In this document: positions 26,543-33,920 of the stretch, piece after piece
Numbering within the stretch: position 1 is the stretch's first letter
Layout of the letters: the number at the start of each line of letters is the position of its first letter
NCBI GenBank assembly: GCA_963669285.2
Contig: CAXXSI010000014.1
Span: 434,001 to 498,000 of the forward strand
Direction of reading: 5' to 3'
From: JAWKWH01 sp963669285
GTDB taxonomy: Bacteria > Pseudomonadota > Alphaproteobacteria > Rhizobiales > Rhizobiaceae
DNA length: 64,000 nucleotides
Made by a program: the position numbers and the translations under genes
Notes under the pieces: model-generated
Databases searched by the model: none
What the model saw: the letters and a program-made list of their open reading frames with translations, nothing else
Told to the model about the DNA's origin: nothing

Positions 26543-26854
26543 TTATTGCAGCCGGTCAGGCCGGCCGCCGGATTTGTCCGTCAGCCACGGGCGTTCGCGT
26601 TCGGCAAGCCGGGCGCGTTCCCATTCGGCGACGATCTTGCACATTTGCGCTTCGACCAGATCGCGGACGTATTTCTCGTCCGGTCTGCTTCGTTCTTCGA
26701 CCAACCATTCGCGCTGTTCGGCGCGGTAGCGCAAAAGCCGGTGCAGCAGGAAAACCAGATACCCCGGCAAGACGATGACGGTCACGGCTTTCACCCAATC
26801 GGCGGTCGAGCGCCAAGTTTCGAGCATGTCGCGAAACAGGTTGTAGTCGTCCAA
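26543..26854 (-). CDS. small single-span membrane protein (paralogue of 57875-58183)
   Basis: 103 residues. A short N-terminal amphipathic part (LFRDMLETWRSTADWVKAV) leads into one hydrophobic span (VTVIVLPGYLVFLLHRLL), then a charged, helix-prone tail (DEKYVRDLVEAQMCKIVAEWERARLAERERP). A second copy at about 58 kb shares WRS-T-DWVKAV, PGY and EWERAR and the same length. It converges on the hydrolase gene, with 45 bases between the stops. I do not recognise a family. A holin-like role next to a wall hydrolase is conceivable, but the second copy has no hydrolase beside it. Confidence 0.65.
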   Translation of the reverse strand: MDDYNLFRDMLETWRSTADWVKAVTVIVLPGYLVFLLHRLLRYRAEQREWLVEERSRPDEKYVRDLVEAQMCKIVAEWERARLAERERPWLTDKSGGRPDRLQ

Positions 26855-27088
26855 AAACCATCCCCTGAGTTTGGAGATCCCCTTATTTCAGTCACTACAT
26901 GAACGGTAGATGAACAGATATCGCTAAATTAGTAGTAGCCGCTACTTAGGTCTTGTTGCGGCTTTCCTTTTACTCAATGTGATGACGCGCGCCCGGGTCT
27001 ACAAAGGTTCGGGTTTCCGGCAACCGTATGCCGTACGATCGCTTGCCTCACCAGCCGAATTTCATCGATTGAGGGTGCACCACGGTTG

Positions 27089-27382
27089 TCAATCAAGCCC
27101 CGCAAGCACGACGAGGTTTGTGTCAGCGGTCCGGTGACGGATCCTTGCCAGCGCCTGATATTCGGGATCGGCATGCCAGGCGCGCGCTGCCGCAATATCT
27201 GGAAACCGCATCAGCACGGTGCGCGGCAAAGCCCAGGAACCCTCAAGCACATGCGTTTCCTGTTTCGACGTTGCCAGCAACTCGCCGCCGTGGCGGGTGA
27301 AACTCGGCATGAAGCCGTCGAGATAGGCCTGGTAGGCCTGGGGATCGTTGATGCGAAGCTGGCCGATGACATAGGCGCTCAT
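27089..27382 (-). CDS. DUF1330 family protein
   Basis: 97 residues of the dimeric alpha/beta-barrel type. MSAYVIGQLRINDPQAYQAYLDGFMPSFTRHGGELLATSKQETHVLEGSW matches the DUF1330 pattern of V-x-D-P-x-x-Y-x-x-Y and GGxLLA, and the C-terminal half has RTVLMRFPDIAAARAWHADPEYQALARIRHRTADTNLVVL. Some related proteins are monooxygenase-like, but no reaction is established for this family. It lies just downstream of the AhpD-like gene on the same strand and may belong to the same TetR-controlled unit. Confidence 0.88.
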   Translation of the reverse strand: MSAYVIGQLRINDPQAYQAYLDGFMPSFTRHGGELLATSKQETHVLEGSWALPRTVLMRFPDIAAARAWHADPEYQALARIRHRTADTNLVVLAGLD

Positions 27383-27460
27383 GGGTGTGGTCCTTCGTGG
27401 TTTGCCAGAGCGTAACCTCCTGCTGCCGCCATGTCACCGGCCTGGCCGTGGCCGCTCGCT

Positions 27461-28030
27461 TCAGTGCGTGACACGCAGGATCGGCTTGACCCCGTCGAAC
27501 ATCGGTTCCAGTTCGACGCCGAGCGCGTCACCGAATTTCGACACGGCAATGTAGATGGTGATCACGAACACCGCATCAACGATCTGCGGCTCGCTCCAGT
27601 GCTTGTGCAGCCGTTCCCACAGTTCGGCGGGCACCCGGTTGGCGTCCTCGCCGATCTGTACGGTCAGATCGAGCAGCGCCTTCTCACCCTCGGTGAAATG
27701 CGGGCTGGTCTTGTATTTGTTACCATCCAAATCGGCGATCTTGTCGTCGCCGATGCCGAGCATGTTCGACACGCGCTCGTGTTGAACCACACAATACTGG
27801 CATTCATTGCGCTGGGTGGCCTTGAGGATCAGCAGTTCCTTGGTCTGCCAGTCGATGACGCCGTCCTTGAGGATGGCCATGATCATGTCGGTGAACACGG
27901 TACCATATTCGGGTTGGTGACCGAACACCTTGAAGATGTTCAACAGCGCCTGAAACCGCTCTTCGGCCTTGTCGTAGAAGGCGATGGTCTCGGCGTTCGC
28001 CTGTTCGCGCTCAACATAGGATACACTCAT
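27461..28030 (-). CDS. carboxymuconolactone decarboxylase (AhpD-like) family protein
   Basis: The ATG at 28030 follows GGAAAGGAGACG, a strong ribosome-binding site, so I discard the longer upstream frame. The 189-residue product contains ERVSNMLGIGD preceded by LKATQRNECQYCVVQHE, the E-x-x-x-C-x-x-C-x-x-x-H motif of AhpD-type peroxidase/disulfide reductase proteins. Such enzymes use the CxxC pair in alkyl hydroperoxide reduction or related redox chemistry. It is directly downstream of a tetR gene, and a palindromic operator lies 20-40 bases upstream of its start, so it is very probably the regulated target. Confidence 0.88.
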   Translation of the reverse strand: MSVSYVEREQANAETIAFYDKAEERFQALLNIFKVFGHQPEYGTVFTDMIMAILKDGVIDWQTKELLILKATQRNECQYCVVQHERVSNMLGIGDDKIADLDGNKYKTSPHFTEGEKALLDLTVQIGEDANRVPAELWERLHKHWSEPQIVDAVFVITIYIAVSKFGDALGVELEPMFDGVKPILRVTH

Positions 28031-28049
28031 TTTCGTCTCCTTTCCTGTC

Positions 28050-28070
28050 ATTTGAACGATCGTTCCAAAT
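28050..28070. promoter_or_regulatory. TetR operator copy 1 (upstream of AhpD-like gene)
   Basis: The core GAACGATCGTTC (28054-28065) is a perfect 12-base dyad flanked by T-rich and A-rich arms. Read on the minus strand, the 21-base element differs at only one position from the copy at 28701-28721. It sits between the end of tetR and the ribosome-binding site of the AhpD-like gene. Confidence 0.75.
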
Positions 28071-28085
28071 TGTCCAAAAAATTTT

Positions 28086-28661
28086 TTACCGCAACATGGC
28101 TTCGGCCTGTGTGGTAATGGCACTGACGACCGACGGACGCGGATTGGCCCGGGTGATGACCCGCAAGCCCAGAAACAGGCCGAGCAGCGCCTGCGCGGTT
28201 TTTTTCGCGTCGAGATCGGCGCCGACCGTTCCCTGTCTCTTCGCTGCCTCGATCGAGGTGCGGAAGAACCGCTCCACCTGGCGCAGGCAGCCATCGACTA
28301 GCGTTCCGATCTCCTCGTCATGTGGCGACAGTTCCAGTGCGGTGTTGACCAACAGGCAACCACCGGGGGCGTCGACCGATCCGGCAGCGGCGGTTTCGAA
28401 CGCGGCGAGGATCGCCTGCCGCGGTTCATTGACGTCGGCGATGCGGGTTAGAAACCCGTCGCGGTGGATTCGGTCATAGTGTTTCAGCGCGGCAATGAAC
28501 AGCGTGCGCTTGTCGGTATAGGCGCTGTACAGGCTGCCACGATTAACTCCGGTTGCCTCAACCAGATCGCGCATCGAGGTCGCCTCGTAGCCGCGCGCCC
28601 AAAATGCGTGCATGGCGCGCTCCAGCATGTCGGTATCGGAGTATTTCTTCTCCCAGGGCAC
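28086..28661 (-). CDS. TetR/AcrR family transcriptional repressor
   Basis: 191 residues. The N-terminal HTH domain reads MLERAMHAFWARGYEATSMRDLVEATGVNRGSLYSAYTDKRTLFIAALKHY, the classical TetR DNA-binding signature. The C-terminal part (GGCLLVNTALELSPHDEEIG...QALLGLFLGLRVITRANP) is the TetR_C ligand domain of the type that often senses electrophiles or quinones. It is upstream of, and codirectional with, the AhpD-like gene. Near-identical palindromes lie ahead of both genes, arguing that it represses itself and its target. The ligand is unknown. Confidence 0.92.
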   Translation of the reverse strand: MPWEKKYSDTDMLERAMHAFWARGYEATSMRDLVEATGVNRGSLYSAYTDKRTLFIAALKHYDRIHRDGFLTRIADVNEPRQAILAAFETAAAGSVDAPGGCLLVNTALELSPHDEEIGTLVDGCLRQVERFFRTSIEAAKRQGTVGADLDAKKTAQALLGLFLGLRVITRANPRPSVVSAITTQAEAMLR

Positions 28662-28700
28662 TATCCACCTCCGGCTACGTCGATTGCACGTATCATACGT

Positions 28701-28721
28701 ATTTGGAACGATCGGTCAAAT
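28701..28721. promoter_or_regulatory. TetR operator copy 2 (upstream of tetR)
   Basis: ATTTGGAACGATCGGTCAAA plus a final T lies 40-60 bases upstream of the tetR start. It matches the minus-strand reading of the element at 28050-28070 at 20 of 21 positions. One base (G for T) weakens the dyad, which may make this the weaker, autoregulatory site. Confidence 0.75.
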
Positions 28722-28877
28722 AGATGTGAATCCGACGCCATGGCGAATCCCCGGGCTTTGTGTGTTGCCGCCCGGTTGTTGCATGCAGGCTAACGGCAAC
28801 ACCAGAAACCCGGTTGATCTCGGTTCATGCATACAGCTATAGTTTGATCCACAATCGCAGTTTCGGGAGGGAATTGC

Positions 28878-29690
28878 ATGTCCAAGAACGCGACAACACC
28901 CGACCCAACGAAATCGGAGCCTCGCAAATCCGGCTTGCCGGAAGTGCGGCCGATCCAGTTTCACGACCTGCGAGACATTCTGGCACTCGGGTGGAGCGAT
29001 TTTCGCCGGGCGCCGCAGTTCGGCATTTTTTTCGGAGCCGTGTACGCGATTGGCGGGATCATTCTGGTTGCCAGCGTCATCCGCTTCGACATGGCTTGGC
29101 TGGCCTATCCGCTGATCATCGGCTTTGCCCTGATCGGCCCATTCATTGCAACCGGACTTTACGAGACAAGCCGCAAGCTGGAAAACCAGGATCCGCTGAC
29201 CTGGGGCGGCATACTGGCGGCGGTATGGGAGCAGCACCGTCGTGAACTTGGCTGGATGGCCTTTGTCACGCTGTTCATATTCTGGGTATGGATGTACCAG
29301 GTGCGAACACTGGTTGCCGTGTTCTTCGGCTCGCAGGGATTTGCCACATTTGATGGTTTTCTCGATGTGCTGTTCACGACGTCAAACGGCATTACCTTTC
29401 TTGTTGTCGGGCACCTTGTCGGTGCCGTCATTTCCCTGGTTCTGTTTACGTTGACGGTCGTCTCCTGCCCGCTTCTCCTCGAACGTGAAGTGGATTTCGT
29501 TACGGCGCTGATCACCAGCATCAGGGCCGTCGCCGCATCGCCCATCGTGATGCTCGGCTGGGGCGCTTTTGTTGTGGTGGCCGTAATCGTGTCTGCATTG
29601 CCCGCGTTTTTGGGACTGCTCGTCGTCCTGCCGGTTCTGGGCCATGCGACCTGGCATTTATACAAACGCGCCGTCGTCGCGGAAACATGA
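28878..29690 (+). CDS. DUF2189 family integral membrane protein
   Basis: 270 residues with about six membrane spans after a polar N-terminus. The sequence VRPIQFHDLRDILALGWSDFRRAPQFGIFFGAVYAIGG is the diagnostic start of the DUF2189 family (LxxGWxDFxxxPxxSLxxG). Two further blocks are FIATGLYETSRKLENQDPLTW and LTVVSCPLLLEREVDFVTALITSI. The family is widespread in alphaproteobacteria and has no established function. A GGAGGG ribosome-binding site precedes the ATG. Its promoter must lie in the gap shared with the divergent tetR gene. Confidence 0.88.
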   Translation: MSKNATTPDPTKSEPRKSGLPEVRPIQFHDLRDILALGWSDFRRAPQFGIFFGAVYAIGGIILVASVIRFDMAWLAYPLIIGFALIGPFIATGLYETSRKLENQDPLTWGGILAAVWEQHRRELGWMAFVTLFIFWVWMYQVRTLVAVFFGSQGFATFDGFLDVLFTTSNGITFLVVGHLVGAVISLVLFTLTVVSCPLLLEREVDFVTALITSIRAVAASPIVMLGWGAFVVVAVIVSALPAFLGLLVVLPVLGHATWHLYKRAVVAET

Positions 29691-29721
29691 CGCCATAAGC
29701 TCCGGCCTCGGTGAAATCAGG

Positions 29722-30285
29722 TCACCTTTCGCGGGTGCCGAGGTGCCGTTTCAGGACCTCGACCATCTTCGACACTTCATCGCTTGTCAGCCGTCCGTGG
29801 CCTGAGAGAAATTGCTCAATGTCCCGGTCCGTGTAACGCCCGATGAGTTGACCATCCCGCAAGATCAGTTCTCTGCGTGCCAGGACAACGGCCCTATCAT
29901 GGCAAATAATGCACTTGTCGTGAAACAGACGCCCGGACTGTTGGATACCCGTCAGGAGGACAACCATGGCTTCGACCTCATCCGGCGACAGCCTGCCATG
30001 GCCGGCTTCGAGAAACGCCCGCAATTCGCGGTCGGACCTGCTGCCGATGATGTTGCCGTCGGAATATTCAAGATTATCATGCACAAAATCGCCTGCATGC
30101 TGGGTGTGGCAACCCCCGCAATTTTGTTCGTACAGCCTGTGGGGATCAATCGGCTGAGCGTGGCCGGCAGCGACCATAGCTGTCAGGCAAGCAAAAGCGA
30201 ACGCCAAGGCGGGCTTCGATATTCTGAGAGATACCAGCGGTCGTAACGGCCGCGACAACGCCGCCCGTCTACTCGTCGTCGGCAT
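29722..30285 (-). CDS. periplasmic di-haem c-type cytochrome with internal duplication
   Basis: 187 residues. A basic, hydrophobic N-terminus (ISKPALAFAFACLTAMVAAGHAQ) is a Sec signal peptide. Two haem-binding motifs, CGGCH near residue 56 and CIICH near residue 126, each head a ~65-residue half, and the halves are clearly homologous: each continues with a DG-x-IG element (SDGNIIGSRSDRELRAFL; RDGQLIGRYTDRDIEQFL), then GHGRLSPDEVEAMVVLL or GHGRLTSDEVSKMVEVL. No obvious distal Met is conserved, and the His in GHGRL could be the second axial ligand. It is the last gene of a four-gene operon with cytochrome b561, overlapping the LuxR-type gene by 17 bases. Confidence 0.85.
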   Translation of the reverse strand: MPTTSRRAALSRPLRPLVSLRISKPALAFAFACLTAMVAAGHAQPIDPHRLYEQNCGGCHTQHAGDFVHDNLEYSDGNIIGSRSDRELRAFLEAGHGRLSPDEVEAMVVLLTGIQQSGRLFHDKCIICHDRAVVLARRELILRDGQLIGRYTDRDIEQFLSGHGRLTSDEVSKMVEVLKRHLGTRER

Positions 30286-30781
30286 GAAGCAGTTCCTCCA
30301 TGAAAATGCTCAAAAGCTGCGCGCGGCCGTCAACCTGCGCCTTTGCGTAGATCCGCGTGCATTGCGCGCGCACCGTGCTCGGTGCGGTTCCACGCATCCT
30401 TGCGATTGACTTGTTGCCTATCCCTTTGAGAACCAGGAACGCTACGTCCCGCTCCGAGGGCGTCAGTCGCCATTGGTCAAAAAAGGTATCGATCAGATCG
30501 GTCATTTCTCCACGCGCCGCCCGGATACCGAGTTCCATGGCCAACATGCGGGTCAGCAGGTCGTAGAGCTCCCGCATGAGGTAAATGACACCCATACTCA
30601 ATGCCAGGGCGGCGACCGCTTCGAGGATGAGGTGAAGGTCGTCAAGGTGATCGCCTTGCCCCAGATCGACGACGACGTCGCCAATGAAGAACATCGCACA
30701 CAGGGCCTGCACAACAATGAGAGCGGCGAGCACCATTGCTCGCCGTTCACGTTTCATCGCCGGGTAATATCGGGCAATCAT
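30269..30781 (-). CDS. membrane-anchored LuxR-type transcriptional regulator
   Basis: 170 residues. Two membrane spans (approx. 16-37, VLAALIVVQALCAMFFIGDVV; 50-70, ILEAVAALALSMGVIYLMREL) flank a short acidic loop (DLGQGDHLDDLH) that would face the periplasm. A coiled connector leads to a C-terminal GerE/LuxR HTH (LTPSERDVAFLVLKGIGNKSIARMRGTAPSTVRAQCTRIYAKAQVDGRAQLLSIF). No receiver or known ligand domain is present. The gene overlaps cytochrome b561 by four bases upstream and the cytochrome c gene by 17 bases downstream, so the regulator is made with electron-transfer proteins in the same membrane. Confidence 0.85.
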   Translation of the reverse strand: MIARYYPAMKRERRAMVLAALIVVQALCAMFFIGDVVVDLGQGDHLDDLHLILEAVAALALSMGVIYLMRELYDLLTRMLAMELGIRAARGEMTDLIDTFFDQWRLTPSERDVAFLVLKGIGNKSIARMRGTAPSTVRAQCTRIYAKAQVDGRAQLLSIFMEELLHADDE

Positions 30782-31353
30782 ACAGCCGATTTATCCTTTG
30801 GAATGCGTTTGCGACCGTCGATCATTGACCGGGCCAGGGGTACACCGGTCCGCCAAGTGTCGAAAACAATACCCCCGACATGCAGCGCGATTGAGACAAG
30901 AAGCCAGTTGAAAGCGATTTCATGGGCTTCTTCCACCCACTCAACACCAAAAAACCGAATCGTGCCCATCATGTATCCGGTAGCGCCGAGGAATAGCACC
31001 GTTGCCCAGATATTGTAGACCATCAGCGCACCAAGCGGATTGTGTGATAGACGCACGGTCTTGTCGCCTCTGGACAAGGCCGCCAAGTGCCGCAGTGCTG
31101 CGACAGGGTTTGGAGGGAAGGCAGATAACCGCGCATGTTGCGAGCCGAACAATCCCCATATTACCCGGGTGACGATGAGACCGAGCGCGATATATCCGAT
31201 CCATTCGTGAAACATGCTTTCGCCATCCGTAACGAAGCCATTGAGCAAAACAGTCAACGCAAGCCCCCAGTGGATCAACCTGACGAGCGGGTCCCAGACC
31301 ATGATGCAGCGGACGCCGGAGCGCCCGCTTTCAGATATCCCGATCACCGACAT
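30778..31353 (-). CDS. cytochrome b561 family membrane protein
   Basis: 191 residues, four membrane spans. VWDPLVRLIHWGLALTVLLNGF carries the first haem-ligand histidine (RLIHW), FHEWIGYIALGLIVTRVIWGLFGS the second, and EEAHEIAFNWLLVSIALHVGGIVFDTW two more near the C-terminus. This is the di-haem b pattern of the bacterial cytochrome b561/hydrogenase b-type subunit family. It would pass electrons across or within the membrane, plausibly to the cytochrome c encoded two genes downstream. Its start lies seven bases after the PepSY gene stop. Confidence 0.9.
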   Translation of the reverse strand: MSVIGISESGRSGVRCIMVWDPLVRLIHWGLALTVLLNGFVTDGESMFHEWIGYIALGLIVTRVIWGLFGSQHARLSAFPPNPVAALRHLAALSRGDKTVRLSHNPLGALMVYNIWATVLFLGATGYMMGTIRFFGVEWVEEAHEIAFNWLLVSIALHVGGIVFDTWRTGVPLARSMIDGRKRIPKDKSAV

Positions 31354-31360
31354 GATCGGT

Positions 31361-31612
31361 TCACTTCATTTTCAGTTTGGTGACTTTACCCGTCACCGTG
31401 CTGACGTAGACCTCGCCCATCTTGTTGTCCTTGACGAAATAGACCTCGATCTTGCCGTCCTCCATTTCAGACTTGCGGACCTGATAGCCCATCTCGGTCA
31501 ACCTTGATTGCACCTCCGGCATGGTCGTTCCCAGAGCCATATCCATGGCCAGTTCGGCTGCGAGGGCGGGGCTTGCGAAGGCCAGAGCGGCCAAAATGAC
31601 AAGTTTGCGCAT
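31361..31612 (-). CDS. small periplasmic PepSY-domain protein
   Basis: I start at ATG 31612, which follows AAAAGGAGA at good spacing. The longer frame has no such site. The 83-residue product has a signal peptide (MRKLVILAALAFASPALA) and one PepSY-like domain (TTMPEVQSRLTEMGYQVRKSEMEDGKIEVYFVKDNKMGEVYVSTVTGKVTKLKMK). PepSY domains are small binding or inhibitory modules and are often encoded beside cytochrome b561 genes. It is the first gene of the PepSY / b561 / LuxR / cytochrome c operon. Confidence 0.85.
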   Translation of the reverse strand: MRKLVILAALAFASPALAAELAMDMALGTTMPEVQSRLTEMGYQVRKSEMEDGKIEVYFVKDNKMGEVYVSTVTGKVTKLKMK

Positions 31613-31837
31613 CTTCAAATCTCCTTTTGGTTTCATGGCAGACGGTTACCCGTCGGCTCGATTGAAGATGCTGACGATCTGCCGAAATCGAAATAGCAGG
31701 AGAGCTTATGCTGGTTGAGGTAAGCCCGAGCTTACGGGCAGTCGCTTCGGATGCCGTCGAAAACGCACTGCATGCAGCCGGTTGACCGATGCGGTGATCG
31801 CGTGAGAACAAGTCAATTGCAGCCAAGATACGGGACA

Positions 31838-32605
31838 ATGAACAACACAGCATCGAAAAAAGATCTTCTTCAAAAGCTCCTCAAGGGTATCGAGACGGGA
31901 GACGCAACCGCTGCTGCCGTCGTGAACGAGGCCAGATACATCCAGCACAATCCGCAGACTCACGCCGGAAGCGAGGGTCTGGCAGCGCTGTTTGCAAGAC
32001 TGTCGAAGACAGATCCGCGGATCACATTCGTCCGGGTTTTCGAGGATGGCGATTACGCATTCGCACACAACGAGTACGACTTTTCCAGCCTGAGGGTCGC
32101 CTTCGAGGTCTTTCGCTTCGAGGACGGACAAGCCGTCGAGCACTGGGACAACATCCAGCCCAAACAGGGACCCAATCCCTCCGGCCGCGGCATGCTGGAC
32201 GGCGTGACCGACATCGCCGACCTCGACAAGACCGAGGCGAACAGGACACTGGTGCGCGGCTTTGTCGAAGAGGTTTTTATTCTTCGGCGGCCTGATCGCC
32301 TCGGCAAGTATATCGACGATGAACTAATACAGCACAATCCGGAGATGGCTGATGGTAGTGAGCCAATTCGGGCTGCGCTTCAAGCCACTGTGGACGGCGG
32401 TTTCGCTCTGCAGTACGACCGAATCCACAAGGTGCTCGCAGAAGGTAATTTCGTGCTGTGCATGAGCGAGGGAAGCCGCAACGGCGTTCATTCCAGTTTC
32501 TACGACCTGTTCCGTGTTGCAAACGGCCGGATCGTCGAGCATTGGGACACGATCGAAGCCATTGCACCTCGAAGCGAGTGGAAAAACGACAACGGCAAAT
32601 TCTGA
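31838..32605 (+). CDS. two-domain NTF2-fold (SnoaL-like) protein
   Basis: The ATG at 31838 gives 255 residues made of two homologous SnoaL-like halves. Each half has a [YL]IQHNP motif (ARYIQHNPQTHAGSEGL near 33; DELIQHNPEMADGSEPIR near 165) and ends with F-R-x-x-x-G-x-x-VEHWD (FRFEDGQAVEHWDNIQP; FRVANGRIVEHWDTIEA). Single-domain relatives are usually ~130-residue dimers that act as predicted polyketide cyclase- or isomerase-like enzymes, or have unknown roles. Here the dimer seems to have been fused into one chain. No neighbour indicates a pathway. It is divergent from the PepSY operon. Confidence 0.85.
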   Translation: MNNTASKKDLLQKLLKGIETGDATAAAVVNEARYIQHNPQTHAGSEGLAALFARLSKTDPRITFVRVFEDGDYAFAHNEYDFSSLRVAFEVFRFEDGQAVEHWDNIQPKQGPNPSGRGMLDGVTDIADLDKTEANRTLVRGFVEEVFILRRPDRLGKYIDDELIQHNPEMADGSEPIRAALQATVDGGFALQYDRIHKVLAEGNFVLCMSEGSRNGVHSSFYDLFRVANGRIVEHWDTIEAIAPRSEWKNDNGKF

Positions 32606-32721
32606 CTTGCGCCGGTACCGGATCGAACCATCCCGGAACCCCAGCCTTCAATCGGATGACCTAGCTTCCGCCCTGACCGCGACGTCTTTTCTTTTGCCCC
32701 TCTCCGTGCTTGTTTCCGCCC

Positions 32722-33393
32722 ATGAAAACAGGAACACATCTGCCGCTTCAATTCGCCGGCAAGACGGCACCGGAAATGGCCGAGACCGCCAGGCAATTCC
32801 GCGCGCATATGGCCGAACGCCGTACGGTGCGGGATTACAGCGACCGGCCGGTGCCGCGCTCGGTCATCGAAGATTGCGTGATGACGGCGGCCGGCGCCCC
32901 TTCCGGCGCCAACCAGCAACCTTGGACCTTTGTGTGCATCAGCGATCCCGACATCAAGCGCGCCATCCGGCTGGCGGCGGAAGAAGAGGAGCGCGCATTC
33001 TATGCCGGCAGGGCGGGACAGGAATGGCTGGAAGCGCTCGGGCCGCTCGGCACCGACGAGAACAAGCCGTTTTTGGAGACCGCGCCGTGGCTGATCGCCA
33101 TCTTCGCCCAGCGCTGGGGGCGTGATGACACCGGCAAGCGCATCAAGCACTATTTCGTGCCCGAATCCGTCGGCATCGCCACCGGCATGCTGATCACCGC
33201 GCTGCACAATGCCGGGCTGGCGACGCTGACGCACACGCCCTCGCCAATGGGCTTTCTGTCGGAAATCTGTGGCCGCCCGGACAATGAAAAACCGATCATT
33301 CTGCTGGTTGCCGGATATCCTGCGGAGGATGCGACCGTACCGGACATCGACAAAAAGCAAGCGCAAGACGTGATTGTCTGGAAAGAGCCGTGA
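32722..33393 (+). CDS. nitroreductase family flavoprotein (iodotyrosine-deiodinase-like)
   Basis: 223 residues from ATG 32722. The FMN-binding start RRTVRDYSDRPVPRSVIEDCVMTAAGAPSGANQQPWTFVCI is the classic nitroreductase signature, and the middle has FYAGRAGQEWLEALGPLGTDENKPFLETAPWLIAIFAQ, an insertion typical of the BluB/iodotyrosine-deiodinase branch. The end PIILLVAGYPAEDATVPDIDKK is also family-typical. The enzyme probably reduces a nitro, halogenated or other aromatic substrate with NAD(P)H. Its stop overlaps the arfB start, so they are cotranslated. Confidence 0.88.
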   Translation: MKTGTHLPLQFAGKTAPEMAETARQFRAHMAERRTVRDYSDRPVPRSVIEDCVMTAAGAPSGANQQPWTFVCISDPDIKRAIRLAAEEEERAFYAGRAGQEWLEALGPLGTDENKPFLETAPWLIAIFAQRWGRDDTGKRIKHYFVPESVGIATGMLITALHNAGLATLTHTPSPMGFLSEICGRPDNEKPIILLVAGYPAEDATVPDIDKKQAQDVIVWKEP

Positions 33394-33824
33394 ACCTTCA
33401 GGATGATATCGTCGTGCGCGGCCAGGTGATCCGGGCAAGCGAATTGCGCGAGACCTTCATTCATGCCTCCGGGCCCGGCGGACAGAATGTCAACAAGGTG
33501 GCCAGTGCGGTCCAGCTGAGCTTCGATGCCGCCAACGCGTCCGGTCTGGACGAGCCGACGCGCCGCCGGTTGATCAAGGCAGCCGGCAGCCGGGCATCGA
33601 AATCCGGTGTCATCGGCATCGAAGCATCGCGCTATCGCACGCAGGAACGCAACCGGGCCGATGCGCGCCAGCGCCTGACCGGGCTGCTCGAGCAGGCGAC
33701 TGAGCCGCCGCCGCCGCCACGCCGGAAAACGAAACCGTCAAAGGGTGCGGTCGAACGCCGGCTGAAAGCCAAGGCGGGCCGGTCACGGATCAAGCAAATG
33801 CGCGGCCGCGTCAGGGATGAATAA
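33390..33824 (+). CDS. arfB: peptidyl-tRNA hydrolase ArfB (ribosome rescue)
   Basis: 144 residues. The N-terminal domain has the class-I release-factor motif in SGPGGQNVNKVASAVQLSFD, where GGQ catalyses ester hydrolysis in the ribosomal peptidyl-transferase centre. The C-terminal tail is proline-rich, then highly basic (PPPPPRRKTKPSKGAVERRLKAKAGRSRIKQMRGR), as needed to enter the empty mRNA channel. ArfB frees ribosomes stalled on non-stop messages. The GTG start lies within the nitroreductase stop (GTGA), giving a four-base overlap. Confidence 0.95.
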   Translation: MNLQDDIVVRGQVIRASELRETFIHASGPGGQNVNKVASAVQLSFDAANASGLDEPTRRRLIKAAGSRASKSGVIGIEASRYRTQERNRADARQRLTGLLEQATEPPPPPRRKTKPSKGAVERRLKAKAGRSRIKQMRGRVRDE

Positions 33825-33920
33825 GGTCGGTGGAACGGCGCATTGACCACTTCACTTTGATCCCACCCCGTGCCAATCTGCAACTCCTAATATGCGCCGA
33901 TGACAGGGAGAGCATTTGAT

